From: Paraburkholderia metrosideri
GTDB taxonomy: Bacteria > Pseudomonadota > Gammaproteobacteria > Burkholderiales > Burkholderiaceae
Direction of reading: 5' to 3'
NCBI RefSeq assembly: GCF_904848625.1
Contig: NZ_CAJHCP010000010.1
Coordinates: 235,694 to 299,693 of the forward strand
Length of the DNA: 64,000 nucleotides
Position 1 is the stretch's first letter. The number at the start of each line of letters is the position of its first letter. Made by a program: the position numbers and the translations under genes. The notes beneath the pieces are model-generated. The model was not told where the DNA came from, did no database searches, and was given only the letters and a program-made list of their open reading frames with translations. Of this stretch, positions 32,674 to 41,416 are shown one piece after another.

Positions 32674-34365
32674 TCAGCGATGTTCGTTCGCGGTTCTGGC
32701 AATTGCCCGCGAATAGTGCGCTATCTGTCTGCCCTGCTCGATCAGATCGATCACCAGGCGGAAACTCAGCACATCCAGCTTGTCGGCCAGTTGAAGTCTG
32801 GCCAGTACGGCCTGGCGAGCCGCCATCGCCATCGCCTCGATCTCCGTTTTCGCGTCGACGACGGCCGACGCTTCGCTTTCATTCGCGTCGTCTATCGTCG
32901 CAATCGCGCGTTCGAGGTTGCGTATCACGGTATCCGCAAACTGGAACGTCGCGTCATCCCGCAAGCGTGTGAGATCGACCTGGTGCGTCAGCCTCTGCTG
33001 ACTAACAGAAACCAGATTGGTCGCGACGATACTGCTGATGCTTTCCAGACTCGTTGTCACCTGCGCGAGTCCGACAAGCTGCTGACCCTCCACCTCAGAG
33101 TGCTCGACCTGCGACAACACGCCTATGTATTGAAGAATCTGCGGGGCTAGTCGTTCAACTTCCTTGTCCTGTTCCAGGAGCCGTCGAATGTCTTCGATGG
33201 TGCCGGTCCCGACCATGGTCGTGCCGCTGCGGACAATGTCTAGTACCAGTTCACCAAAACGCGTCAGTTCCAGACGGACTCGCTGCAGTCCGAGGGATGG
33301 CACCGTCAGCGACGAAGTGTCCAGATAGACCGGCTCCCCCAATGGTTTTTCCTTCTTGGTCCGGCTGGGTGCGATCAACTGCGCCAGTTTCGCGATCGGC
33401 CCCGTGAACCAGATCAGGATCAATGTGCTGACCACGCTGAATATGGTGTGAGTATTCGCAACCTGGCGCGGCGTTTCTGCCGCGAGTCGCGCGAGGCCAT
33501 GTAATTCCGGATACGACGGCGAGATGTACCGCACCAGATTCGCCATCTGCGGAATGAAGAAGACCCAGAACAGCACACCGACAATATTGAAGATCAGATG
33601 CACGACGCCAACCTGGCGCGCCTCGGCCGGCTTACCGATAGACGCGAGAAGCGCGGTTCCACAGGTGCCGACGTTGGCGCCCAGAATCAACGCAATGCCC
33701 GCTTCAAGTGGCATCAGCCCCTGTGCACCGAGTGCAATCACAATGGCCAGGGTCGCGGCGGAGCTTTGAACGATGGCGGTAAACACGGCTCCCACTATGA
33801 TGCCCAGCAGCGGGTTCTCCATATTCTGCATGGCGTCGATGAACGGCTGGAACGTGCGTAACGGACGCGTGGCGTCGCCCATCAACTGGATGCCGAGAAA
33901 CAGTAGTCCAAGCCCCAGCACCACTCCGCCGATCTGCTGAAGCAGATCGCGCTTGCCGAACGCATGCAGCACAAAGCCACCTGCGAGCATGAACGGCGTG
34001 AGTCTGGAGACATCGAAGGCGACAAGTTGGGCGGTGATCGTCGAGCCGATATTTGCGCCCATGATCATCGGCACGGACTGGCTGAGCGTCATCAGCCCCG
34101 CTGACACGAAGCCGACCATCAGCACCGTGGTAATCGTCGACGAATTCAGCAGCGCGGTGACGAGCGCGCCAGCCATTACGCCGCGAAAGCGGTTCGCGGT
34201 CAGCGTGCCCAGCAGCGACTCCAGCTTGGGACCGGCAATGGATTTCAGACCCGCCGTCATGAACTCGAGCCCGAGGAGGAACAGCGCGAGACCACCGAGC
34301 AACAGTCCTGCTATCTCGACCAGATTCAGACCCGCCGGTTCGATGCCAGGAAGAGCAGGAGTCAT
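32674..34365 (-). CDS. Na/phosphate cotransporter (NptA/PF02690 type) with PhoU-like tail
   Basis: 563 residues. The membrane half has two Na_Pi_cotrans repeats, marked by NSSTITTVLMVGF and QSSAATLAIVIALG (QSS/NSS motifs), plus GANIGSTIT and GANVGTCGT. The C-terminal ~200 residues are soluble and helical, like PhoU. It may import or export phosphate coupled to sodium. It is not near pst or pho genes. Confidence 0.92.
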   Translation of the reverse strand: MTPALPGIEPAGLNLVEIAGLLLGGLALFLLGLEFMTAGLKSIAGPKLESLLGTLTANRFRGVMAGALVTALLNSSTITTVLMVGFVSAGLMTLSQSVPMIMGANIGSTITAQLVAFDVSRLTPFMLAGGFVLHAFGKRDLLQQIGGVVLGLGLLFLGIQLMGDATRPLRTFQPFIDAMQNMENPLLGIIVGAVFTAIVQSSAATLAIVIALGAQGLMPLEAGIALILGANVGTCGTALLASIGKPAEARQVGVVHLIFNIVGVLFWVFFIPQMANLVRYISPSYPELHGLARLAAETPRQVANTHTIFSVVSTLILIWFTGPIAKLAQLIAPSRTKKEKPLGEPVYLDTSSLTVPSLGLQRVRLELTRFGELVLDIVRSGTTMVGTGTIEDIRRLLEQDKEVERLAPQILQYIGVLSQVEHSEVEGQQLVGLAQVTTSLESISSIVATNLVSVSQQRLTHQVDLTRLRDDATFQFADTVIRNLERAIATIDDANESEASAVVDAKTEIEAMAMAARQAVLARLQLADKLDVLSFRLVIDLIEQGRQIAHYSRAIARTANEHR

Positions 34366-34905
34366 GTTGATTTACCTTTTTGTCATGATGCGCATTCCTC
34401 AACGGAAGTATTGCGAACGATTTGCCAATGATCTCCGTACGCACTGCTTCCGACTCAATAGACCGGGTGCAGAATCAACGAACTTAGTACAACATCATCA
34501 TCCTGTTAAGGCTGCCAACTTTCAGGTTCGCAAATTAAACACTCAAGATATGCTTACAGATGAGTTGCGGGCATGGAGTTCGTTCAGCAGCGTCTATGCA
34601 GCGTCTATGCGTCGTCATTACGTTGTTCCATTGCTATTGTTCAGGCTACTCCGGTCATTCGAATTACTATTCGTCGAGCCGCCGCATCGCTACCTATTGG
34701 CTGTTATTTCTATGATAGGCGGTCTATATTCGAAAACGCAACGCGGCTCACCCTACGCGCGTCAATCGCAAGTCCACTTCTCCGCGTGATGGCTGGGCAC
34801 TGGCCCGTGGTTCTATTAAGAAAAATATTGCGACGAAGTTATCCACGATCTATTTGCTTCTTCACTCCGGTCAAATCAGATACCTCAACGAGAGGGCTGC
34901 CTACC
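34366..34905. other. Divergent intergenic region, 540 bp
   Basis: Promoters for NptA and the following membrane protein must lie here. No gene, iteron or clear inverted repeat was recognised. Confidence 0.5.
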
Positions 34906-35448
34906 ATGTCTGCTATTCCCGATGCCGAAATCGTGGCGATACGCGTCGAGCGCGCTACGCAACTCTTCGACAATCACGATCCTTTTCCTTTCATCGAGCG
35001 TAGCCTCGATCCCGCTGCAGACGCTTATATCCTCAGTCATACGGAGAACCTGTCGCGCCGACGGCCGATTCATCTTGTCGTGCATCTGCCGCAGCAAGAG
35101 GCCGCTTCGCAGGAGGCTGCCCAACTCGAAACGGCTATCGGCCGCTATTTCAATGCACGCGCGGACGCCGCGCAGCGATCGCTAAGCGCGTTGTTCCGCA
35201 TTGGCCGTCGTTCGCTGTTGATCGGTCTGGCCGTGCTGGCGGCAAGTCTCATTGCGGTCAAGTTCGCAGACAATCTCCCCGGCGCGCGTTTTCCGAAGCT
35301 GTTTGCTGAAGGGCTCACGATTTTTGGCTGGGTCGCCAACTGGCGGCCGATGGAAATCTTCCTCTACGACTGGTGGCCGATCGCGCGGCAACGAAATGTC
35401 TATCGCCGCCTGGCCAAGGCCAAGGTGTCAGTGAGGGCCGTCGAGTGA
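34906..35448 (+). CDS. Hypothetical membrane-anchored protein
   Basis: 180 residues starting MSAIPDAEIVAIRVERATQL, with GAGGG upstream. A cytoplasmic-looking N-terminal domain (about 1-95) is followed by a hydrophobic segment (SLLIGLAVLAASLIAVKF) and a second, weaker one around FAEGLTIFGWVANW. The basic C-terminus ends RLAKAKVSVRAVE. No known family is recognised. It faces the convergent AstE-like gene, with an iteron between them. Confidence 0.7.
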   Translation: MSAIPDAEIVAIRVERATQLFDNHDPFPFIERSLDPAADAYILSHTENLSRRRPIHLVVHLPQQEAASQEAAQLETAIGRYFNARADAAQRSLSALFRIGRRSLLIGLAVLAASLIAVKFADNLPGARFPKLFAEGLTIFGWVANWRPMEIFLYDWWPIARQRNVYRRLAKAKVSVRAVE

Positions 35449-35467
35449 TTCAGTCTTTCAGCGCCCT

Positions 35468-35488
35468 CTCCTGGAAAATCTCACCTTG
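35468..35488 (+). repeat. Single distal iteron in origin-array orientation
   Basis: TCCTGGAAAATCTCACCTTG, the only distal copy with the same orientation as the origin array. It carries the CCTGGAA variant and lies between convergent genes. Confidence 0.82.
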
Positions 35489-35521
35489 GCCCGATCCACC
35501 GCTGTGAGCGCACCTTCGAAG

Positions 35522-36727
35522 TCACTCTGAGTAATCCACGGGGTTCTCTCGTGCGGGGCTCTGATAGAGAATCATCACGAGAGGAATGCCTGGCTCGGCG
35601 GTGGCGTCTGTGCGCAGACCCGTGACTTGGCCCGCTACGCCGCTGGTATATTCCGCGACGATTTCGCCGAACGTGTTGCGCTGGATCGCGAGTTTCTGGC
35701 CGGCCTCGACCTTGTCGTTGACTTTGACCAGAAGCTCGACGAATCCGCCCTGTGTCGAAAGCACCGTGTGTGCGCTGTTGCCGATAAAGATGCCGACGCT
35801 CGACCCGGTGCGCCCGATCGATCCGGGCACGACGCCGTAGTGCTTGAGCACGTTCATCGTGCCTTCCACAAACAACGGAATCATCTCGAGATCCAGGATG
35901 CGGGCCGGGCCGATCTCCGGTGTGATGGCGGGAATTCCCACGTTGATGAGCGCGTTGGCGAGTAGCGTGGGATAGGCGGGGTTGTCGAAGATCTGGCGAA
36001 TGGGGAACAACTCCGCCATCACACGCGCTTCCGGTAGTTCCATCCGGGCGAGATTGAACGATGTCAGGTCCATACCCGTTGTGCCAGTATGAAAATCGAG
36101 TGCGTAGTCGGCGTTCGGTCTCAGGAGCCGGTTGAACACCAGCCCCGCATGGCGGCTAGGCGCGCTCGCGCCGTTCTCGTTCCCCGGCCATTCGCGGTTG
36201 ATGTCGATCAGGTCCATGCCTCTTCCGGAATTCGGCCATCTTCGTTCCATGGCTTCCAGTGCGGGACGGGATACGTCGAGGACCGCCAGCACCGTGCCCG
36301 ACATCTGCACGGGGTCGAGCTGGCTGACGACGGTCTGTATGGTATGCACCGGACTGATTTCATCGCCATGCACACCGCCGATCAGGGCGACGCGTTTGCC
36401 CGGCTTCATGCCCCGCACGACGATGACCGACACATACCAGTGTTGTCCGGTCGGCATCTGCACGCCCTGGAAGAAGAGCATGTGCTTCTTGCCGCGCTCC
36501 AGATCGTCGACATCGAGCCTGCTGATAACCTTCTTTCCCTGGATGACGTCGCCGGTATAAACCGTGCCTGAATGGGCGTTGGTGGTCGCGCCCGAGGGCG
36601 GCGCATTGGCTGTCTGCGCGTTCGCCGTTCCGCTTTGCGCGGCAAGAGCGGATGACGCGCCGACTAGCGCAATGGCTGCCTTCATGAAGTCGCGACGATC
36701 GACGCCGTCTTTCGGTTCGCTCTGCAT
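35522..36727 (-). CDS. Succinylglutamate desuccinylase/aspartoacylase-family exported hydrolase
   Basis: 401 residues. A Tat-like N-terminus (DRRDFMKAAIALVGASSALAA) predicts export. The zinc-binding GGVHGDEISP motif and later DFHTGTTGMD mark the AstE/ASPA branch of M14-type zinc hydrolases. A C-terminal biotinyl-like beta segment (GGFVELLVKVNDKVEAGQKL) is also seen in related proteins. It should deacylate or cleave amide conjugates. It lies downstream of a porin and a DUF2817 gene, apparently one operon. Confidence 0.85.
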   Translation of the reverse strand: MQSEPKDGVDRRDFMKAAIALVGASSALAAQSGTANAQTANAPPSGATTNAHSGTVYTGDVIQGKKVISRLDVDDLERGKKHMLFFQGVQMPTGQHWYVSVIVVRGMKPGKRVALIGGVHGDEISPVHTIQTVVSQLDPVQMSGTVLAVLDVSRPALEAMERRWPNSGRGMDLIDINREWPGNENGASAPSRHAGLVFNRLLRPNADYALDFHTGTTGMDLTSFNLARMELPEARVMAELFPIRQIFDNPAYPTLLANALINVGIPAITPEIGPARILDLEMIPLFVEGTMNVLKHYGVVPGSIGRTGSSVGIFIGNSAHTVLSTQGGFVELLVKVNDKVEAGQKLAIQRNTFGEIVAEYTSGVAGQVTGLRTDATAEPGIPLVMILYQSPARENPVDYSE

Positions 36728-37001
36728 GGTAAAGGATCCTCATGTTGTGAACGGAAACCTGCCGGTGCCGCTGCTGACGTAGCAGCGGACACCTCGCTTT
36801 CCCAACCGCATTGAGCCCAACCTTACTGGCGGTGGCCGGTCTCGCCACTGCCTTCTTTCAACAGAGCAACACGCTGAACACTGATCGCGCTGCAACCCGT
36901 AACGTACCACGCGGGCGGGCAAAAGTTGGCGGATCCATGCTATAGCCAGATCACGAGGCGCTGCGCGAACTGCGGGCGCGCGCTGCGCGGTCGCCTCATG
37001 T

Positions 37002-38192
37002 TCAGAAGTTGTGATACATGCCGAGTGACGCCGTGATTGGCGTCTTGCCTGTCTCGGGAATGGTCGTGCCGGGTTGGGTCGGCAGGAAGTTGTTATTGAG
37101 CAGAATCGTGGAGATGCCGTAGTTGCGGATAAACCCCGCGCGGGCATATAGCCCGGTGCGCTTCGACAGCGTGTAGTCGTAGCCGAGCATGACACCGAGC
37201 GCGGAATCTTTCGCCGGGTTCTGGTTCGAGTCACGCACGCCGGATGTATCGCGATACACCACGGACGCCAGCACCGCATTGCGTCCAAACGGCAGGATGG
37301 CGCCAAGCGAATAGATGCGGGCAATGCCATCGCCCGCGAGATTTGGCGCATTCTGATTGAACGACGCGGACAGCACCAGGCTGCCGCTGTCGTACACCAC
37401 GCCGACGCCGTACAGATCGGTGCGCACGTTCTGAGTGACAGTGGCGGTGCCGCCGGGAGCCCAGACCTGGTTGTAGCTGCCAGCGATATAGACGGTGCCG
37501 TTGAACCACTGCAACAACGCGCCCTGCGCTGCTGCGACAGGCGATTGGCCCGCTACGCCGCTCGGCGCATACATGATTTGGGTGCTGAAGCCAGCGAAGG
37601 TCGGGGACAGGTAGGTGATCGCGTTGTCGACGCGGGCCGGCATTTGCGACGCGCCAGGCCCGAGGTCCGCGTTAAAGCCATAGCCTCTCGGGGTTTGCAC
37701 CACGCCCATGCCGAGCCACGTGAAAACGGAATTGGTGGAGAGCGTGCCGAACACGTCGGTGAACAGCGGCAAGCCGGTGCCAATCTGTTTGCCGAAGCGC
37801 AACTGCCCATACGTATTCGATGCAATGCCAACCCACGATTCGCGATTGAAGAGCGACGTGGGGTCCTGCACAGCGCCGTTGTTCGCGGTGAAGCCGTTTT
37901 CCAGATTGAATTCCGCGCGCCATCCGCCGCCAAGGTCTTCGCGACCGAAGAAACCCAGCTTCGAGGTCCATTCCCCGCCGCTTTGCGTCTGGACTAATGA
38001 CTTCCCGCCGACAGTCTGATAGTTGATGCCCATATCGACGGAGCCATATAGCGAGACGCCATCGGTGAAGCCGGGATTGAACTCAGGCAGTGATACGAGC
38101 TTCGACTGCAGGTAGCTGATGGCGTGCGCCTCGTTGCTCGCCAGCGTGGCGAACGCGACAACCGAGGCCCCCAAGACCGAACGTCCCCTCAT
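37002..38192 (-). CDS. Outer-membrane porin (Gram-negative general porin family)
   Basis: 396 residues. The signal peptide ends near SNEAHA. The barrel features SLYGSVDMGINYQTVGG, SKLGFFGREDLGGGWRAEFNLENGF and a terminal aromatic (GMYHNF) match the Burkholderia OmpC-like porins. It sits between the DUF2817 and AstE-like genes and probably admits their substrate. Confidence 0.93.
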   Translation of the reverse strand: MRGRSVLGASVVAFATLASNEAHAISYLQSKLVSLPEFNPGFTDGVSLYGSVDMGINYQTVGGKSLVQTQSGGEWTSKLGFFGREDLGGGWRAEFNLENGFTANNGAVQDPTSLFNRESWVGIASNTYGQLRFGKQIGTGLPLFTDVFGTLSTNSVFTWLGMGVVQTPRGYGFNADLGPGASQMPARVDNAITYLSPTFAGFSTQIMYAPSGVAGQSPVAAAQGALLQWFNGTVYIAGSYNQVWAPGGTATVTQNVRTDLYGVGVVYDSGSLVLSASFNQNAPNLAGDGIARIYSLGAILPFGRNAVLASVVYRDTSGVRDSNQNPAKDSALGVMLGYDYTLSKRTGLYARAGFIRNYGISTILLNNNFLPTQPGTTIPETGKTPITASLGMYHNF

Positions 38193-38302
38193 TTTCTACA
38201 TCCTTTTATTGGTGGAAAAAAACGGCTGACATCTCCGCCTGCGGTGCCATCGCATCTGGCAGGAATCCGCGAGATCGGTAATTGCGGCGGATGGCGATAG
38301 TG

Positions 38303-39391
38303 TTAGTCGTGACGCGCAAGCCCGTTCATGGCCTGCAGCGCAACCACGCGGGTCTGTGCGTACACCATGCCTTTCCATTCGGCGGCGTCGCAGTAAAAGG
38401 CGTTCTTCAACTCCTGTCTGATCTGCGCCGCCTGATCGGTGGATACATCAGGGTGCCGGTAAAGCCAATGCTCAGCGCGTAGCGCATGCAGTACGCGAAG
38501 CGGCTCCAGCGTGCCGAACTCAAGCGCGAGCGTGGTCTTCTCGACGGCCGGACATGCGTCGTACACGAGGTTCAGCAGCGGGCCTTGTGCGTCGGCCGAG
38601 ACGGAGCCCGGTTCGAAAATCGGCTTCACGTCGCAGCCCCACCAGTCACGTGCGCGTTGCAACTCGGCGGTGTCTTTACTCATGAAAATCTTTTCGCCGT
38701 GACCATACTGGCCGAGCCCGGTATGAATGTCGATCCAGGCCAGGCGGTCGAAGCGCGACACATAGGTCGAAAGGATCGCGCGCAGTTCTCGCGTGCTCCA
38801 GCAGGGAGCGTTGCCGCCGTAGAACATGCCGTCCGCGACGTCGTATTGCCCTTTGGACGTGACGTCGCGCAAGGTACGTTCGCCGTGCTGTTGGATGTAC
38901 GCGCCGAGCGCTGCATTGTCGAGATCGGCCGGCGGCCAGGTGGCGGGCAGCAACAGGGGGTCCAGATCTTTGTACAGGGGATTGGCATCGGCAACCTGGC
39001 TGAAATCTGTCGCATTGCGATTCAGGTCCACGTTGTCTTCGTTGACTCGCCGCAAGTGCGCAAATCCATAGGGATTGACTGCGTGCACGAGCAGCAGCGC
39101 AATGTTCCTTGCAGATAGTTCGTCGAGTAACGCGCTGTCGTTCAGCAGACCTGTCTGGCAGCCAGAGCCGCAGAAACCTTCAACGCCGTGCGTGCCGGAT
39201 GTCAGCACGAGCACCGCCCTGGCGTTTTCCGGGGAATGCAGCGCGAAGTCGATTGAAAGTGCTTCGCCGTCGGGTCCTGTCCTGTCAGGATGGATTGCGC
39301 TGTGCAACTTCATCGCACGGAATTCCGCTGCCTGAATGAACTTTTCTCTAGCCTCGGCGTAGGTCTGCGAAAAAAATTTTTCTACTGGCAT
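38303..39391 (-). CDS. DUF2817 M14-like metallocarboxypeptidase/deacylase
   Basis: 362 residues, cytoplasmic. The motif TSGTHGVEGFCGSG provides the H-x-x-E zinc pair, and WIDIHTGLGQYG supplies the third ligand region, as in DUF2817 (M14-like) proteins. With the AstE-like hydrolase and porin it suggests stepwise uptake and hydrolysis of an acylated amino acid or peptide. It is first in the operon, divergent from a LysR gene. Confidence 0.88.
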   Translation of the reverse strand: MPVEKFFSQTYAEAREKFIQAAEFRAMKLHSAIHPDRTGPDGEALSIDFALHSPENARAVLVLTSGTHGVEGFCGSGCQTGLLNDSALLDELSARNIALLLVHAVNPYGFAHLRRVNEDNVDLNRNATDFSQVADANPLYKDLDPLLLPATWPPADLDNAALGAYIQQHGERTLRDVTSKGQYDVADGMFYGGNAPCWSTRELRAILSTYVSRFDRLAWIDIHTGLGQYGHGEKIFMSKDTAELQRARDWWGCDVKPIFEPGSVSADAQGPLLNLVYDACPAVEKTTLALEFGTLEPLRVLHALRAEHWLYRHPDVSTDQAAQIRQELKNAFYCDAAEWKGMVYAQTRVVALQAMNGLARHD

Positions 39392-39554
39392 GTCGAGGTC
39401 TCTGAAATAATTTAATCAATCGAATGTGGGCGACGTGACGGGGAATCCGGCCTCTCGTTGAACGTCACTTCGGCGGATAATGGCGGCAGCCACCGGCACC
39501 CGCAAGCCAGGAAAAATAAAACTCGTTAAAATTAATTTAATACCCGGTGGGCTC

Positions 39555-40502
39555 ATGAAACTTCACCAGTTGCAGGTGTTTTTAAGCGTCGTGGAACAGG
39601 GCAGCCTGCACGGCGCAGCACGCGCGCTCAAGCTCTCGCCGCCGGCCATTACCGTGACGATCCGCGAACTCGAGAAACTGCTCGGCGTTCCGTTGCTCAC
39701 GCGTTCGGTCAACGGCGTGAAACTCACCGAGTACGGCACACTCTTTCAGCGTCGCGCCACGCTGCTGGTCAGCGATATGCGACGCACCCAGGACGAATTG
39801 CTCGCCATGCGCGAGAGTCGCGGCGGGCGGGTTTCGATGACGGTGTCGTCGGTGGTGGCGGGCGCGCTGGCACCGCAGGCGTTTGTCGAGTTCCGCAAAA
39901 GCATGCCGAACACGTCGGTGGTTTTCCGGGAGTCGCCGCTGCCTGCCGCCTTGAGTGCGCTCCACAACGGCGAGACGGATTTTGCGGTCGTCAACGGCGC
40001 GCCTGGCACGCCGTGGCCGGATTTCGTGGAGCAGAAAGACATTCTGTCGATCCCCCTCTTCGCCGTCGCGCGACACGGGCATCCGCTCGGGCGTGTGCGC
40101 ACGCTGAAGCGTCTGCTAGACCAGGAGTGGCTTCTGCCGTGCGAACCGGGCGACAACGTCGACAAAGCATTCGTCCAGTTTTTTGAGCAATTAGGGCTCA
40201 CTGCACCTCAGCGAATCTTGCGCTGTCAGTCGCTTTTCCCAACCATCATGTTGCTGAAAACGACCGATGTGATTGGGATCGTCACCGAACCCACTTTCCG
40301 ACTCGAAGTGGCGCAGCACAAAATTTCGGTATTGCGGGTGGGCGAGGCGTTTCCTGAAACGACCGTATCGACGGTGGTCCGCCGGGATCGTCCATTGACT
40401 GCTGCGGCGCAGTGCTTCCTGTCCTGCTTCGAAGAGGTAGCGAAACGGTTTGCTCTGGCGCGTGGGAGCGAACCGTTCGGTTCTCAGAAGTCGAAACGGT
40501 GA
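39555..40502 (+). CDS. LysR-family regulator
   Basis: 315 residues from MKLHQLQVFLSVVEQGSLHG. The winged HTH is at about 1-60, with a substrate-binding domain at about 90-295. A frame extension upstream was rejected because the LysR family begins at MKLHQL. It is divergent from the DUF2817-porin-AstE operon and probably controls it. The 163-bp gap contains an AT-rich stretch (TTAAAATTAATTTAAT) suited to an operator. Confidence 0.93.
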   Translation: MKLHQLQVFLSVVEQGSLHGAARALKLSPPAITVTIRELEKLLGVPLLTRSVNGVKLTEYGTLFQRRATLLVSDMRRTQDELLAMRESRGGRVSMTVSSVVAGALAPQAFVEFRKSMPNTSVVFRESPLPAALSALHNGETDFAVVNGAPGTPWPDFVEQKDILSIPLFAVARHGHPLGRVRTLKRLLDQEWLLPCEPGDNVDKAFVQFFEQLGLTAPQRILRCQSLFPTIMLLKTTDVIGIVTEPTFRLEVAQHKISVLRVGEAFPETTVSTVVRRDRPLTAAAQCFLSCFEEVAKRFALARGSEPFGSQKSKR

Positions 40503-40627
40503 CGCAGATGCGCGCGTATGGATTGAGGCGAGACGGTCGCCGCGCTAAGGGTACCGACGATCGCCCTCCGGCTTGATCCCGATGAACTCAGCGCTTTTTT
40601 TTCCGGCAAGCCATCTCCCGGATACCC

Positions 40628-40796
40628 AAAGGTGAGACGTTCCAGGATGGTGAGGAATTCCAGGAGAGCGTCGTCACGCTGAATGGTGAGGATTTCCAGG
40701 GGGTGTCGGCAAAGGTGAGCGATTCCAGGAGATGAATCAGGTGAGCGATTATCACGCTGGCTTTTCACCTGTTTCAAAGGTGAGGATTTCCAGGGG
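40628..40796 (-). repeat. Dense cluster of six distal iterons, variant type
   Basis: Copies start at 40628, 40646, 40682, 40711, 40737 (poor) and 40776. The best is AAAGGTGAGGATTTCCAGGG. All face opposite to the origin array, and all but the poor one carry the TCCAGG variant. Centre spacings are 18, 36, 29, 26 and 39 bp. The cluster follows the LysR gene. No gene is seen in the rest of the gap to 41114. Confidence 0.9.
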
Positions 40797-41114
40797 ATGC
40801 TTTGCATAGCCGCCGACGTGAAGTGCGAGTGCGCAAAACAGCCATCTATCTATGACCGGAGATCCCTACCGCTCAACCCCTTACATCCTCTTCCATATGC
40901 AAACAAAGCGTGAGCGCACGAACCTGCTTTGCATCACGCCACCGAACCAGCGTGAACAGGCTGCACGGTGGCCCTCACCTGTCGTGTTGTTCCTCTTTCG
41001 CTGTCACGCTTTGCTGCGCTTGTAACGGCTTCGTAAAACATGATCGTCCGTCGATTGATAAGTTTTGGCTAACGCGGTGACTTTGCGTAACCATCAACTC
41101 ATCGAAGGAGAAAT

Positions 41115-41321
41115 ATGAAGAAGCTATTGGCAATCGCGGTGGTGGCCGCGCTGAGCGCAACCTTGAGTGGATGCTTTTGGGGACCGGGTCCAGGCTGGGG
41201 CGGCGGCGCTCATGACCACGGCGGGCCGGGCGGTGGTGGCCCTGGCGGTGGTGGCGGTCCGGGTGGTGGCGACGGCCCGCATGGCGCGATCGTTGTTCCG
41301 GATCAGGTCGCCCAAGCCTGA
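41115..41321 (+). CDS. Small glycine-rich lipoprotein
   Basis: 68 residues. The lipoprotein signal MKKLLAIAVVAALSATLSGC has the LSGC lipobox with Cys20. The rest is Gly/Pro-rich and disordered. AAGGAG precedes the ATG, and a strong terminator follows. The function of such small lipoproteins is unknown. Confidence 0.82.
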   Translation: MKKLLAIAVVAALSATLSGCFWGPGPGWGGGAHDHGGPGGGGPGGGGGPGGGDGPHGAIVVPDQVAQA

Positions 41322-41348
41322 TCTACAGATCCGAAGCGCTGAAATAAA

Positions 41349-41376
41349 AAGGCCGCGTGAGCAATCACGCGGCCTT
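41349..41376. terminator. Strong bidirectional terminator
   Basis: A perfect 12-bp stem AAGGCCGCGTGA/TCACGCGGCCTT with loop GCAA, between the lipoprotein gene and the convergent histidine kinase gene. Confidence 0.9.
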
Positions 41377-41416
41377 CTTACAGTGAGTCGGCTCACCACT
41401 CAAGCGCTGGACCGGC

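Noticed and set aside
34573..34905. Upstream extension of the 180-residue membrane protein gene
   Set aside because: The added ~110 residues have intergenic composition, and the ATG at 34906 has a ribosome site and fits the protein start.
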